Shown in pieces: positions 1-7,479 of a stretch of DNA of 64,000 bases; the first letter of the stretch is position 1, and every line of letters begins with the position of its first letter. The position numbers and the translations under genes were made by a program. The stretch is from Microbacterium sp. HD4P20 (GTDB lineage: Bacteria; Actinomycetota; Actinomycetes; Actinomycetales; Microbacteriaceae). Location: contig NZ_JAHZQZ020000018.1 of NCBI RefSeq assembly GCF_019449275.2, positions 124,001-188,000 of the forward strand, given 5' to 3'. The notes below the pieces were generated by a model. The model was given only the letters and a program-made list of their open reading frames with translations. It searched no databases and had not been told where the DNA came from.

Positions 1-553
1 CGGCGCCGACACCCCATAGTCGCTCTACGGGCAGGGGGAGCAGGAACGCCTGCTCCTGCTCCGGCTCGACCACGAGGAGCCCGTCGGGTTTGATGACCGC
101 GCTGGCGACCTTGGCGAGGAACTTCGTCCGTGCTACTCCGACCGAGATGGGCAGACCGACCTCCGTGCGGACGCGCTCGCGCAATCGAACCGCGATCTGC
201 TCGGGTGTACCGGCGATGCGCCGGAGCCCTCCCACTTCCAGGAACGCCTCGTCGATGGAGAGGCCTTCCACGAGCGGCGTGGTATCGCGGAAGATCGCGA
301 ACACGTCGCGACTGGCGGCCGAGTAGGCGTCCACCCGCGGCGGAACGACCACGGCATCGGGGCACAGCTCCCTCGCCTGCCGGCCTCCCATGGCCGTGCG
401 CACGCCGCGGGCCTTCGCCTCGTAGCTGGCCGCCAGCACCACGCCGCCGCCGACGATGACGGGCCGGCCGCGCAGTGCCGGCGCGTCGCGCTGCTCGACC
501 GAGGCGTAGAACGCATCGAGGTCGGCGTGCAGCACGGTCGCCTCGCCCCGCAT
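1..553 (-). CDS. dinB: DNA polymerase IV, N-terminal part (runs off the left edge)
   Basis: Y-family translesion polymerase that copies past damaged template bases. The first 184 residues are present; the thumb and little-finger domains lie outside the window. The N-terminus has the metal-binding signature DLDAFYASVEQR, and further on SIDEAFLEV supplies the second catalytic Asp-Glu pair. Between them is the usual GRPVIVGG...ASYEAKARGVRTAMGG finger/palm region. The ATG at 553 was chosen because it starts directly before the conserved VLHADLDAFYAS strand. The next upstream ATG (590) is out of frame. The gene is divergent from the NUDIX-like gene at 641, with about 90 bp between them. I see nothing unusual in the part present. 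Confidence 0.93.
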   Translation of the reverse strand, partial: MRGEATVLHADLDAFYASVEQRDAPALRGRPVIVGGGVVLAASYEAKARGVRTAMGGRQARELCPDAVVVPPRVDAYSAASRDVFAIFRDTTPLVEGLSIDEAFLEVGGLRRIAGTPEQIAVRLRERVRTEVGLPISVGVARTKFLAKVASAVIKPDGLLVVEPEQEQAFLLPLPVERLWGVGA

Positions 554-640
554 CCCGCCCTCCCCGCCGATCGTCTGGTGCGCGGATCATCCCACCGACT
601 GGCGACACGAACCGGATCGCCAAGGGGGCGATGAGGTGCC

Positions 641-1150
641 GTGAGTGTGTTCATTAGGCTCGAGCAGATGCGTGCGTCCGACGAGCTTGTTCTGCAGGAG
701 ACGACTGACGCCGCCTGGCTGCCGACCGGTGGATGCGCCCAGGTCGTTCGTCGCCGGTATCCGCTCCGACCGATGTCTCTCGTTCGCCTGCTGCTTCTCA
801 TCGACGACAGGGTGTTCTGCCTGCCTCGGCAGGAGACGGGAATGTTGGATCTGCCGACGCGGAGTGTGGCGAACGCTGATGCCGACGGCTCCGAGGCGAT
901 CCGTGCTCTCGTCGAAGAGGTGGTCGGCGACTCCGACGCGTGCACGTTCCTCGGTGCCGTGCGCAACATCGTCGACGAACCCACGGTCGATTACCCGTGG
1001 CCGACCCCCGTCGCCCATTTCGGAGTGTGGCGTGCCAGTGCCGGTCCCGTGATCGACGGAACGCGGGTCAGTACCAAGGATGCTGACCACGTGCTGGCTG
1101 ATCGACACTGGTATCCGCTCCTCCGTCACGTCCTCACCGCCGGAGTGTGA
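641..1150 (+). CDS. NUDIX-like hydrolase
   Basis: A 169-residue protein with the layout of a small NUDIX fold. A beta-rich start (VRLLLLIDDRVFCLPR) leads to LDLPTRSVANAD and then a helix EAIRALVEEVVGD, which resembles the REXXEEXG part of the Nudix box. The box is degenerate: the leading G-x5-E half is not clear. NUDIX proteins hydrolyse nucleoside diphosphates linked to another group; no substrate can be inferred here. GTG at 641 is preceded by AAGGGGG at about 13 bases. The gene is followed by the NERD gene after 42 bp on the same strand. An in-frame ATG at 669 is an alternative start. Confidence 0.55.
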   Translation: MSVFIRLEQMRASDELVLQETTDAAWLPTGGCAQVVRRRYPLRPMSLVRLLLLIDDRVFCLPRQETGMLDLPTRSVANADADGSEAIRALVEEVVGDSDACTFLGAVRNIVDEPTVDYPWPTPVAHFGVWRASAGPVIDGTRVSTKDADHVLADRHWYPLLRHVLTAGV

Positions 1151-1192
1151 GCGAGCCGCGCCATCGGCGCCGGCACCCTACACTCAGGATCG

Positions 1193-2023
1193 ATGACGTC
1201 GCACCTGCCTCCTGAACTGCCGATAGATCCGTCGACTGAGCAGATCACCGCGTTCGGCTCGGCTCCCGCTGCCGCAGTCATCGCTGAATGCCTCCGTGTG
1301 CAACGTGAGGTGCCCGCGCGCTCCACCGCCGCCCGCATCTTCGGCCGCTCGCCGCTGTCCGATGAATCTCGCCCCTGGTACGTCGGCGCGCTCGGCGAAC
1401 TCGACGTGGCGCGCCGCTTGGAAATGCTCGGCCCTGACTGGACTGTGCTGCATGCGGTGCCGATCGGAACGAGAGGCAGCGATATCGACCATGTCATCGT
1501 TGGCAGTGCGGGCGTCTTCACGATCAACACGAAGTTTCATGAGGACGCGAAGGTCTGGGTCGGCAGCCGGCGGCTGCTTGTGAACGGCCAACGCAAGGAC
1601 CACCTTCGCAACGCGCGATACGAAGCCGACCGAGTTCGCAGACTCCTCACAACGGCGACCGGTGAAGACCTACCCGTCAGCGGGCTGGTCGTGATCGTAG
1701 GCGCGAAAGAGATCACCGTTCGCGAGCAACCGGCCGATGTCAGAGTTCTCCGCGCGACCGACCTCGTGCGTTGGCTACGTCGACAGAAGCGGCGCCTCGA
1801 GCCGGAGCAGATCGAGAAGATCGCGGCCATCATGAGTAGACGCGACACATGGACGGCCGCGGCGGCGCCACCCGACAACAGGCCAGAGTTCATTGCGCTT
1901 CAGCGCGAGGTGGTCGCAGCGAAGGGTGTGCGGATGCTGTGGGCTGCCGGTGCGCTCCTCGCCGTGATCGGAGTCGCGGCGCCTTGGGCATTCGACTTCT
2001 CCGCGCGAGTGCTGGGCGGCTGA
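1193..2023 (+). CDS. NERD-domain protein with a C-terminal membrane anchor
   Basis: A 276-residue protein. Residues about 65-180 match the nuclease-related domain (NERD): GALGELDVARRLEML, then DIDHVIVGSAGVFTINTK, where the Asp and the final Lys correspond to the PD-(D/E)xK-like core, and LLVNGQRKDHLRNARYEA. NERD proteins are often thought to process DNA, but most are uncharacterised. One hydrophobic segment near the end (about residues 247-266, LWAAGALLAVIGVAAPWAF) predicts a membrane anchor with the NERD domain in the cytoplasm. It follows the NUDIX-like gene and precedes the rRNA methyltransferase gene by about 135 bp, which holds a MerR-type promoter. Confidence 0.8.
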   Translation: MTSHLPPELPIDPSTEQITAFGSAPAAAVIAECLRVQREVPARSTAARIFGRSPLSDESRPWYVGALGELDVARRLEMLGPDWTVLHAVPIGTRGSDIDHVIVGSAGVFTINTKFHEDAKVWVGSRRLLVNGQRKDHLRNARYEADRVRRLLTTATGEDLPVSGLVVIVGAKEITVREQPADVRVLRATDLVRWLRRQKRRLEPEQIEKIAAIMSRRDTWTAAAAPPDNRPEFIALQREVVAAKGVRMLWAAGALLAVIGVAAPWAFDFSARVLGG

Positions 2024-2103
2024 CTCCACACGACGCCGCCGGAGCCGACTCTCCGCGACTCGCCAGGAAGACGCCGTCAGCTCGGCCTCCCGTTGCACCG
2101 CGC

Positions 2104-2134
2104 TTGACCTTGACGTTGCGTCAATTTCTAGCGT
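2104..2134 (+). promoter_or_regulatory. MerR-type promoter and operator of the rRNA methyltransferase gene
   Basis: A -35 box TTGACC (2104-2109) and a -10-like TAGCGT (2129-2134) are 19 bp apart, longer than the usual 17. The spacer holds a perfect dyad, TTGACG-TTG-CGTCAA (2110-2124). An over-long spacer with a dyad between the boxes is the signature of promoters that MerR-family activators underwind. The presumed regulator is the MerR gene at 2919, which is broken. The start codon of the methyltransferase lies 24 bp downstream of the -10, behind an AAGGAAGG ribosome site. Confidence 0.75.
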
Positions 2135-2158
2135 GGTGCAGTAAGGAAGGGAGTTGTC

Positions 2159-2941
2159 GTGTCCGTCATCGATGCGTCGGAGGGCGAGCTGCGCGGCATA
2201 CGAGCTGCGCTCAAGGCACCCGCGCGCCGGATGGTCGTCATCGACGATCTGCAGAATGTGGCGACAGCGATACGCGCAGGCGTCGACGTGCGGGTTGTGT
2301 TCTCGACGCACGAGTTCGAAGCAGCGGAAGCGTTCGGGCTGCCTGTTCGCCGGCTCACCAAGGGCAGTGCCGTCGGGCTCTTCGGCGCGGAGCGGTTGTC
2401 TCGCACGTTCGCCCTTGCTGTCGCACCGAAGGCTGCCTCGCTGGATGATCTTCGGAGACGCTCGGGAGATGTCGTCGTGTTGGACGGTGTGCGTTTGGCC
2501 GGGAACATCGGCGCGGTCGTACGCACGACGGTCGCACTCGGCGGAGCGGGCGTCGTGCTGCTCGATTCCCAACTCCCCAGCATCCTCGATCGACGTCTCA
2601 TTCGAGCTAGTCGTGGACTGATCTTCGCTCTGCCTGTGGTGGCCACAAGTCCGGGCGAGCTTTTCTCGTTCATGCGCAGTGCTGAGCTCCCGCTGTTCGT
2701 CGCGGACGCGGAGGGATCGTTGGGCATCGACGCCTACTCTGCGATACCCGGCCGGACGGTGATCGCGTTCGGCAGCGAGCGGCGCGGCTGTTCGGCGGTG
2801 CTCCGGGCGGCGGCAGCGGGGAGTGTCTCGATTCCGACCAGTGCCGACGTGGACTCGTTGAACGTCTCGGTTGCCGCCGGGATCGCCATGCATGCACGCC
2901 GCCACCACAACAGCACGGATGCGCGTGTACACGCTCAATGA
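2159..2941 (+). CDS. 23S rRNA 2'-O-methyltransferase, thiostrepton/nosiheptide-resistance type (TsnR-like)
   Basis: A 260-residue SpoU (SPOUT) methyltransferase with the N-terminal rRNA-binding domain of the TsnR/NshR group. The three SPOUT motifs are present: NIGAVVRTTVALGG (Asn116, Arg122), FGSERRG (205-210) and SLNVSVAAGI (233-242), which form the knotted SAM site. Characterised relatives methylate the 2'-OH of A1067 in 23S rRNA and protect the ribosome from thiopeptides such as thiostrepton; that this protein does so is inference. The GTG start has AAGGAAGG 8 bases upstream. The end overlaps the MerR pseudogene by 23 bp, so the two form an operon. Length is close to Streptomyces Tsr (about 270). 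Confidence 0.82.
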   Translation: MSVIDASEGELRGIRAALKAPARRMVVIDDLQNVATAIRAGVDVRVVFSTHEFEAAEAFGLPVRRLTKGSAVGLFGAERLSRTFALAVAPKAASLDDLRRRSGDVVVLDGVRLAGNIGAVVRTTVALGGAGVVLLDSQLPSILDRRLIRASRGLIFALPVVATSPGELFSFMRSAELPLFVADAEGSLGIDAYSAIPGRTVIAFGSERRGCSAVLRAAAAGSVSIPTSADVDSLNVSVAAGIAMHARRHHNSTDARVHAQ

Positions 2942-3305
2942 AGTCTGTCGGCGCACGGGAATCAGCGCGAGGTCGCTTCGCTACTGGGAGCGGCTCGGTC
3001 TGCTTTCGCCGACCGTGGTGACTGCGCACGGTCATCGCTCCTACAGCAGGCCCGATCTCGAAGTCATCGTGGAACTGCAGATGCTCGTCATCCTCGGGCA
3101 TACCCTCAGCTGACGACCCGCACTCGGGCACCTCGGCGATGTCTGTCGGCAACTCCTCCGTCACCTCGATACGACGGAACAGTCGATCGCAGACATTCGC
3201 GGTGAGATCGCGCGGCTCGTTCGTCCGGAATACGGGATGCCGCGTGACGAAGATCTGCTGGCGGCCATCCGCGCTCTCACCGCCGGAGCGAATCAGTGGC
3301 GCTGA
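2919..3305 (+). pseudogene. MerR-family regulator interrupted by an in-frame TGA
   Basis: MRVYTLNEVCRRTGISARSL, followed by RYWERLGLLSP, is a clear MerR winged-helix DNA-binding domain. The frame meets TGA at 3111-3113 after about 64 residues. The same frame continues past it without another stop to 3303-3305, giving GHLGDVCRQLLRHLDTTEQS and a further 40 residues that look like the usual MerR dimerisation helix and tail. The frame is unchanged, so a single substitution (for example CGA to TGA) explains it, not an indel. Without read-through only the DNA-binding half would be made. The start overlaps the methyltransferase end; ATG 2919 begins directly at the HTH, and ATG 2892 is an alternative. 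Confidence 0.75.
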
Positions 3306-3434
3306 CCGAAAGCGCTCCGGGCGAGGAACGTTACCAACGGCACATGCCCGATCCCCGGCGTCGGCGTACCGTTCCAGGCACGCACAGAACGCAAGGGAAC
3401 GAGTCCCGGGATCACACGAAAAGGGGGACTAGCC

Positions 3435-4292
3435 ATGGACTTTCAGGCTCACCGCATCAAAACTGACGACGCGACGCTCGTGGCCGAAATAATGGGCGCA
3501 TCCGCCGATCCGCCGGTACTGCTGATCGCGGGCACCTCGTGTACCCGCGACTGGTGGCCGCCGGAGTTCTGCCGCCAGCTCGCAGCGAGCCACTGTCGCG
3601 TGATCCGATACGACCAACGGGATACCGGAGAGTCATCGCTGTGGCCTGTGGGGGAGCCGGGTTACACACTCGAAGATCTGATGGGGGATGCGGTCGCGAT
3701 CCTGGACTTCTTCGGCTACGAGCGATCCCACGTGGTCGGGTTCTCTCAGGGTGGCTGGGTCGCCCAGCTTCTCGCGCTCGAGCACCCGCACCGGGTCTCG
3801 TCGATGACGCTGATCTCGTCACGTTCGACGGATCACGGCCCGGCAGATCCTGATCTGCCTGAAGTTTCTGATGGGCTGCTGGCCGCGTGGGGGACGATCT
3901 CCGAACCGGATTGGGATGACGAGGCCGCGGTCATCGACTACTACGTTGAGAACGAACGAATCCTTGCGGGAGACGAGTTCGATGCGGATGCGGCGAGGCA
4001 GATCTGTGCGCGGGCCGTTGCGCGCAGCGTCGACGCGCGGACGGCGGGCAACCATCCCTACATGCAGAAGATTCCGCGGTGGCGGGAGCGTCTGTCGGAG
4101 ATCCAGGTTCCGACGACGGTCTTCCACGGCGCTCTGGACCCGTTGTTCCCTCTCGAGAACGGGTCGGCTTTGGCGCGAGAGATGCCAGGTGCATCGTTCA
4201 CGGTGCTGGATGGCATCGGGCACGAGTTTCCGAAGCGGGCGTGGCCGCAAGTGGTCGACGACATCCGCCGGCGCGTCCGAAGCCAGACCTAG
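3435..4292 (+). CDS. Alpha/beta-fold hydrolase
   Basis: A 285-residue serine hydrolase. The nucleophile elbow is GFSQGG (about residue 98), the acid is in HGALDPLFP, and the histidine is in GIGHEFPKRAWP, so the triad is complete. The sequence RVIRYDQRDTGESS resembles esterases of the RdmC/aclacinomycin methylesterase group and proline-iminopeptidase-like enzymes. The substrate is unknown. The ATG follows AAAAGGGGG at 7 bases. It lies downstream of the MerR pseudogene by about 130 bp and is the last gene before the island boundary. Confidence 0.85.
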   Translation: MDFQAHRIKTDDATLVAEIMGASADPPVLLIAGTSCTRDWWPPEFCRQLAASHCRVIRYDQRDTGESSLWPVGEPGYTLEDLMGDAVAILDFFGYERSHVVGFSQGGWVAQLLALEHPHRVSSMTLISSRSTDHGPADPDLPEVSDGLLAAWGTISEPDWDDEAAVIDYYVENERILAGDEFDADAARQICARAVARSVDARTAGNHPYMQKIPRWRERLSEIQVPTTVFHGALDPLFPLENGSALAREMPGASFTVLDGIGHEFPKRAWPQVVDDIRRRVRSQT

Positions 4293-4296
4293 AATC

Positions 4297-4320
4297 GGTG
4301 CCCGTGGAGAGACTCGAAAC
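4297..4320 (+). repeat. Candidate distal attachment site (degenerate copy of the tRNA-Arg 3' end)
   Basis: Positions 4299-4320 align with 22801-22822, the 3' end of tRNA-Arg(CCU) on the plus strand, at 19 of 22 bases, both reading TGCCC-TGGAG-GACTCGAA with three mismatches. A direct repeat of a tRNA 3' end is the normal scar of tyrosine-recombinase integration. The mismatches suggest an old or diverged att site. Confidence 0.5.
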
Positions 4321-4391
4321 GACTGAGCACAATGCTCATCGGACTGGGATCCGCAAAGACGCGGGAAACGTGAGGTCGGCGAGCGAGGCCA

Positions 4392-5183
4392 CTAACGGGG
4401 TGCACCGGGCGGGAGCTCGTCTGCGTTGATGATGTCCGTGCCGATCTCGCCGGTGATGTTCCACCACGTGGGACCCGATTCGTACTGGTCGTAGGTTTCC
4501 CAGGCGTCGTTTCGCAGAATGTACTCTGTCGATCCGACCAGCTTGAAGTATGCGAGTGACGAGGCGGTCTCCCTTTTCCAGTATTGCGGTGCCGGCCGAG
4601 GCGCTGCGGTGCGGATCGCGTCAGCGAGTCCGTTGTACGGAATCGGGTTCGTCAGGCGAGCGACGGTGGGCAGCGTTAACGAGTCCACATTGAGGCCGAC
4701 GAGTGTAGAGCGCGGGAGAATGTAGAACTGCCATGCAGCGACGTCGAGCGGGTTGTAATTATCGTGGTGCTGGATCGTGTGAACGGAGAGCACATAGACG
4801 TCGGCCTTATAGGTCTTCTCCGCTGCTAGACCCGCTGTGATGTCGCCCCATTCACGGCCGCGAAGGTTGGTGAACTTGATCTGAGACAGCCTGCGTTGCG
4901 GCCACGATTGGAGGTATGCAGACGACTTCACCTCGATCTTCACGCCCTCCCAAAGCACGTCGAAGTCGTCCCACTCGACACGTTCGGCAACAACGCCCAG
5001 CGAGCGCGCGACCAGGAATTCGGCCAGATATCCGCGTGTGTTGTTAGTTCGCAAGTCCGACATCGCGAATCGCCAGAAGTCCAGCACCGTCGCGCCGCCA
5101 GCGCCGATGAACGGCTCGTCGCCCTCGAGTGGCGGCAGCTTCGGCGCATCGATCCATTCGGACGCGCCAGCAGTGTGAGTCAT
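4392..5183 (-). CDS. Hypothetical protein with a PD-(D/E)xK nuclease-like core
   Basis: A 263-residue protein that I do not recognise as a named family. Residues about 50-95 read RGYLAEFLVARSLGV, then WDDFDVLWEGVKIEVKSSAY. The Asp, Glu-x-Lys and following Ser-Ser match the core of restriction-type nucleases, with an upstream helix carrying a conserved-looking Glu. The rest is rich in aromatic residues and ends in PPGAPR. Such proteins in islands can be restriction or defence nucleases, but no methyltransferase lies beside it. It is the first island gene, transcribed away from the Xis-like gene. A strong Shine-Dalgarno site is not visible. Confidence 0.6.
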   Translation of the reverse strand: MTHTAGASEWIDAPKLPPLEGDEPFIGAGGATVLDFWRFAMSDLRTNNTRGYLAEFLVARSLGVVAERVEWDDFDVLWEGVKIEVKSSAYLQSWPQRRLSQIKFTNLRGREWGDITAGLAAEKTYKADVYVLSVHTIQHHDNYNPLDVAAWQFYILPRSTLVGLNVDSLTLPTVARLTNPIPYNGLADAIRTAAPRPAPQYWKRETASSLAYFKLVGSTEYILRNDAWETYDQYESGPTWWNITGEIGTDIINADELPPGAPR

Positions 5184-5382
5184 AGGTCGAAGCTACAACG
5201 TCGTCAGCGCACCGCAGCGCGAGGCGCTAGCCGGCGGGCGGGTGCTCTCCGATCACTGTGCTCCGATGGGACTCGAGTACGAGTGAGCGATTGCTCAATC
5301 AGCCATGAACCTGCAAGAACCGCGCAGTTCCGCGGCTTCCTGAGGATGTTGACGACATCGCGCTCGAGGAAGGGGAAGGGCT

Positions 5383-5562
5383 ATGGACCACTTGCCTGAG
5401 TGCCCTACTCTGACGACGAAGGATGCCGCGAAGCTCGGCGGCGCCGACTACCGCACGATCAAGCTCGGCATCGAGAACGGGACCATCCCTACGGTCCAAC
5501 TCGGCCCGCGCCGGATGATCCCCCGCGTGCCGCTGCTTCGCGCCTTCGGCATCGACGCCTGA
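5383..5562 (+). CDS. Excisionase-like small HTH protein
   Basis: A 59-residue protein starting MDHLPECPTLTTKDAAKLGG and continuing with YRTIKLGIENGTIPTVQLGPRR. This is the pattern of MerR-like excisionase HTH domains: a recognition helix, then a basic wing with the P-T-V-x-L-G-x-R motif that such proteins use to bind DNA arms. The final part IPRVPLLRAFGI is also typical. GAGGAAGGGGAAGG just upstream is a very strong ribosome site. Xis proteins steer tyrosine recombinases to excision, and one near the left end of the island fits that role. It could instead be a small transcription factor. Confidence 0.7.
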   Translation: MDHLPECPTLTTKDAAKLGGADYRTIKLGIENGTIPTVQLGPRRMIPRVPLLRAFGIDA

Positions 5563-5693
5563 GCGACCGATTATGAGGTTCCGCTACGCGAAACGTCGGC
5601 TCATTCCCCGCATGGCAGGGGTTGACGTGAGTGGGTGTCGACGGCGGGGATCCTCACCGGATCTCACACATCACGACGCTCTGCGTCAGCCCA

Positions 5694-7097
5694 TCAACGC
5701 AACGGTGCCAGCTGCTGACAGCTGGCCAGATGCCGCGGCAGGTTTGGTCTACGCAGCCACCCCGCGGCGACAGCGTTACGCTGTTGCGGCGCGTTTGGTG
5801 TCGTCGTGGCAAGTACGTCTACCCCCTGTGGCCACGCCCCTGCATGTCGCCAACCGACGTTCTCATGTGCCTGAACTGCGACGTCACGCGGATGATGAAA
5901 AGCGTTCTCAAAACCGAACGAGTAGAGAAGTCGCAAGTACCCCATTGCGGGCGCTGCCGGAGGCGAATCTCCGACTCCGAGCGCAGCACCATGGTGCGAT
6001 GCGCTGAGGACGCAGAGGCCTTGCAGCGAAGACGCGGAGGGCAGGTATCTGTATCCTGCGTCGCCTACCAGGAGCCAAGCTCGTTCGCGGACGCGATCCC
6101 AAACCGCGACCGAAAGGCCGCTGTCATTCTTCGTTCTTCCGGTGCACCTCTCCAAGAAGAGAGTCTGTGTGGCGCGGCTCGCTCTTGACCCCCAAGCGCG
6201 CGGGCTAAGGGCTACCTCTGTCCGCTCGATGTCGAAAGTGAGCACCTTACCGCCCGCGCGAAGGACCGAGTTCGCTAACCGCGCGTGGGTTGGCCCGATC
6301 AATTGGCGTGGGACTACCCATTGACTCTTCAGGAGCTTCGGTTCGTACCGAGCTCCGTGCAGATGATCTGTGTCCCAGTGGGAAAGAACTACAACGGGTC
6401 TCTTACACGTGCAAAACGAAAGCCCCACGGGCACCGTTCGCTTGTTCGGCCCAAAACCTGCGCCCACGTCGAAGTACACACGCGGATGGCCCGATGAATC
6501 GACCATAGCAAGGGCCGATCCCTGCCCCACGTCGATTGAGATGACCTGCGATAGAGCTCGCCAGTCAAACGCCGCGGCGATCTCCGCGGCTGTGGCGCTC
6601 GGCCACGCGGACATATCGAAGATTCGGTCGAGCAATGCGCCTTGCGCGGCGCTAGCAAGCACGGGAGGCGATACGGACCTCAAGTCCTCGACGTCATCAT
6701 CGGACGGCTTCTCTGGCCGAATGAACTCCCCGACCAGCGCCGGGGCGATTACAGCATCGCCGGCAGCTGCCAAACGTCTTGCCGTGAAAGTGAGCCAGCG
6801 CTCGAACTGCCAACCGTAGTCGGGCGGAGAATTCTGCAGTACGACGATGTACGTTTCAAAACCGTCCAAGAAGTCGTCTATCGCCAAGCGCCCGCTGAAC
6901 GCTTTCGCCCAGTAATCCGCCGCCTCCCGGGATACGTCCACCAACCTGCGGCCGGAGAATGGTCCCGAATCGGAACGGACAACGTCGAGCACAACCGTCG
7001 CTTGCCCGTCAATCTCATCGATCGCTTCGACGCGGGCGAAGAATCGCTCCTCGTCCGCGGCAGGCGCTGACGTTGCATCAACCGACCGACTGGTCAT
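5694..7097 (-). CDS. ComEC/Rec2-like metallo-beta-lactamase-fold hydrolase
   Basis: A 467-residue protein. The N-terminal 180 residues are unrecognised. From about 185 a metallo-beta-lactamase domain of the ComEC C-terminal type follows: VISIDVGQGSALAMVD, the metal motif SHWDTDHLHG (His240, Asp242, Asp244, His245), KNDSGLSVAVWD, LVGDAGY (345-349) and SASHHG (367-370). These ligands suggest an active phosphodiesterase or nuclease with two metals. No membrane segments are present, so it is not a DNA-uptake channel. The start codon overlaps the stop of a 56-residue ORF by ATGA, so the two are translationally coupled. Similar soluble enzymes are found in several defence gene sets; the role here is inference. 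Confidence 0.75.
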   Translation of the reverse strand: MTSRSVDATSAPAADEERFFARVEAIDEIDGQATVVLDVVRSDSGPFSGRRLVDVSREAADYWAKAFSGRLAIDDFLDGFETYIVVLQNSPPDYGWQFERWLTFTARRLAAAGDAVIAPALVGEFIRPEKPSDDDVEDLRSVSPPVLASAAQGALLDRIFDMSAWPSATAAEIAAAFDWRALSQVISIDVGQGSALAMVDSSGHPRVYFDVGAGFGPNKRTVPVGLSFCTCKRPVVVLSHWDTDHLHGARYEPKLLKSQWVVPRQLIGPTHARLANSVLRAGGKVLTFDIERTEVALSPRAWGSRASRATQTLFLERCTGRTKNDSGLSVAVWDRVRERAWLLVGDAGYRYLPSASSLQGLCVLSASHHGAALGVGDSPPAAPAMGYLRLLYSFGFENAFHHPRDVAVQAHENVGWRHAGAWPQGVDVLATTTPNAPQQRNAVAAGWLRRPNLPRHLASCQQLAPLR

Positions 7098-7264
7098 GCG
7101 ACACCCAGAACATCGGCGGCCTCGGGCTCGCTCAACTCCCGCGGCGCGTTCTTCACGTGCTCAAGATATGTGGCGCGCAGATAGCGACGCACGGCGAGTC
7201 TGGGGCCCGTCTCGTTGGGATAGTCGAGAAGGCGTGTGAGCTCGACGGAGGTGTACGGCTCCAT
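7094..7264 (-). CDS. Small protein coupled to the metallo-beta-lactamase-fold gene
   Basis: A 56-residue ORF, MEPYTSVELTRLL to EPEAADVLGVA, whose TGA overlaps the next gene's ATG (ATGA at 7097-7094). It is predicted to be mostly helical (YLRATYLEHVKNAPREL) with no membrane segment and no cysteine. I recognise no family. The exact overlap, the good codon use and the lack of an upstream alternative start support it as a real gene. It could be a cognate antitoxin, sensor or assembly partner of the hydrolase. A ribosome site upstream is weak. Confidence 0.55.
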   Translation of the reverse strand: MEPYTSVELTRLLDYPNETGPRLAVRRYLRATYLEHVKNAPRELSEPEAADVLGVA

Positions 7265-7479
7265 GGCGAGAGCGTACCCGGGCTCAGTGCGCGCACCGCG
7301 ACAAGAGGAGATGTCGTAGAACGGCCGTCAGCGCGGCAGGAGGCGCATCGTTCTGACGAGGAGCGCGCACGGACTGAGGCGCTCCCTCGTCGGGGACTCA
7401 GAGTCCTGTCACGGGGCGGGAATCCGCCACGCCCATCGAAGGTTGTACTCCTAGACACTTCAGGCAGCAAAGGAGCGCC

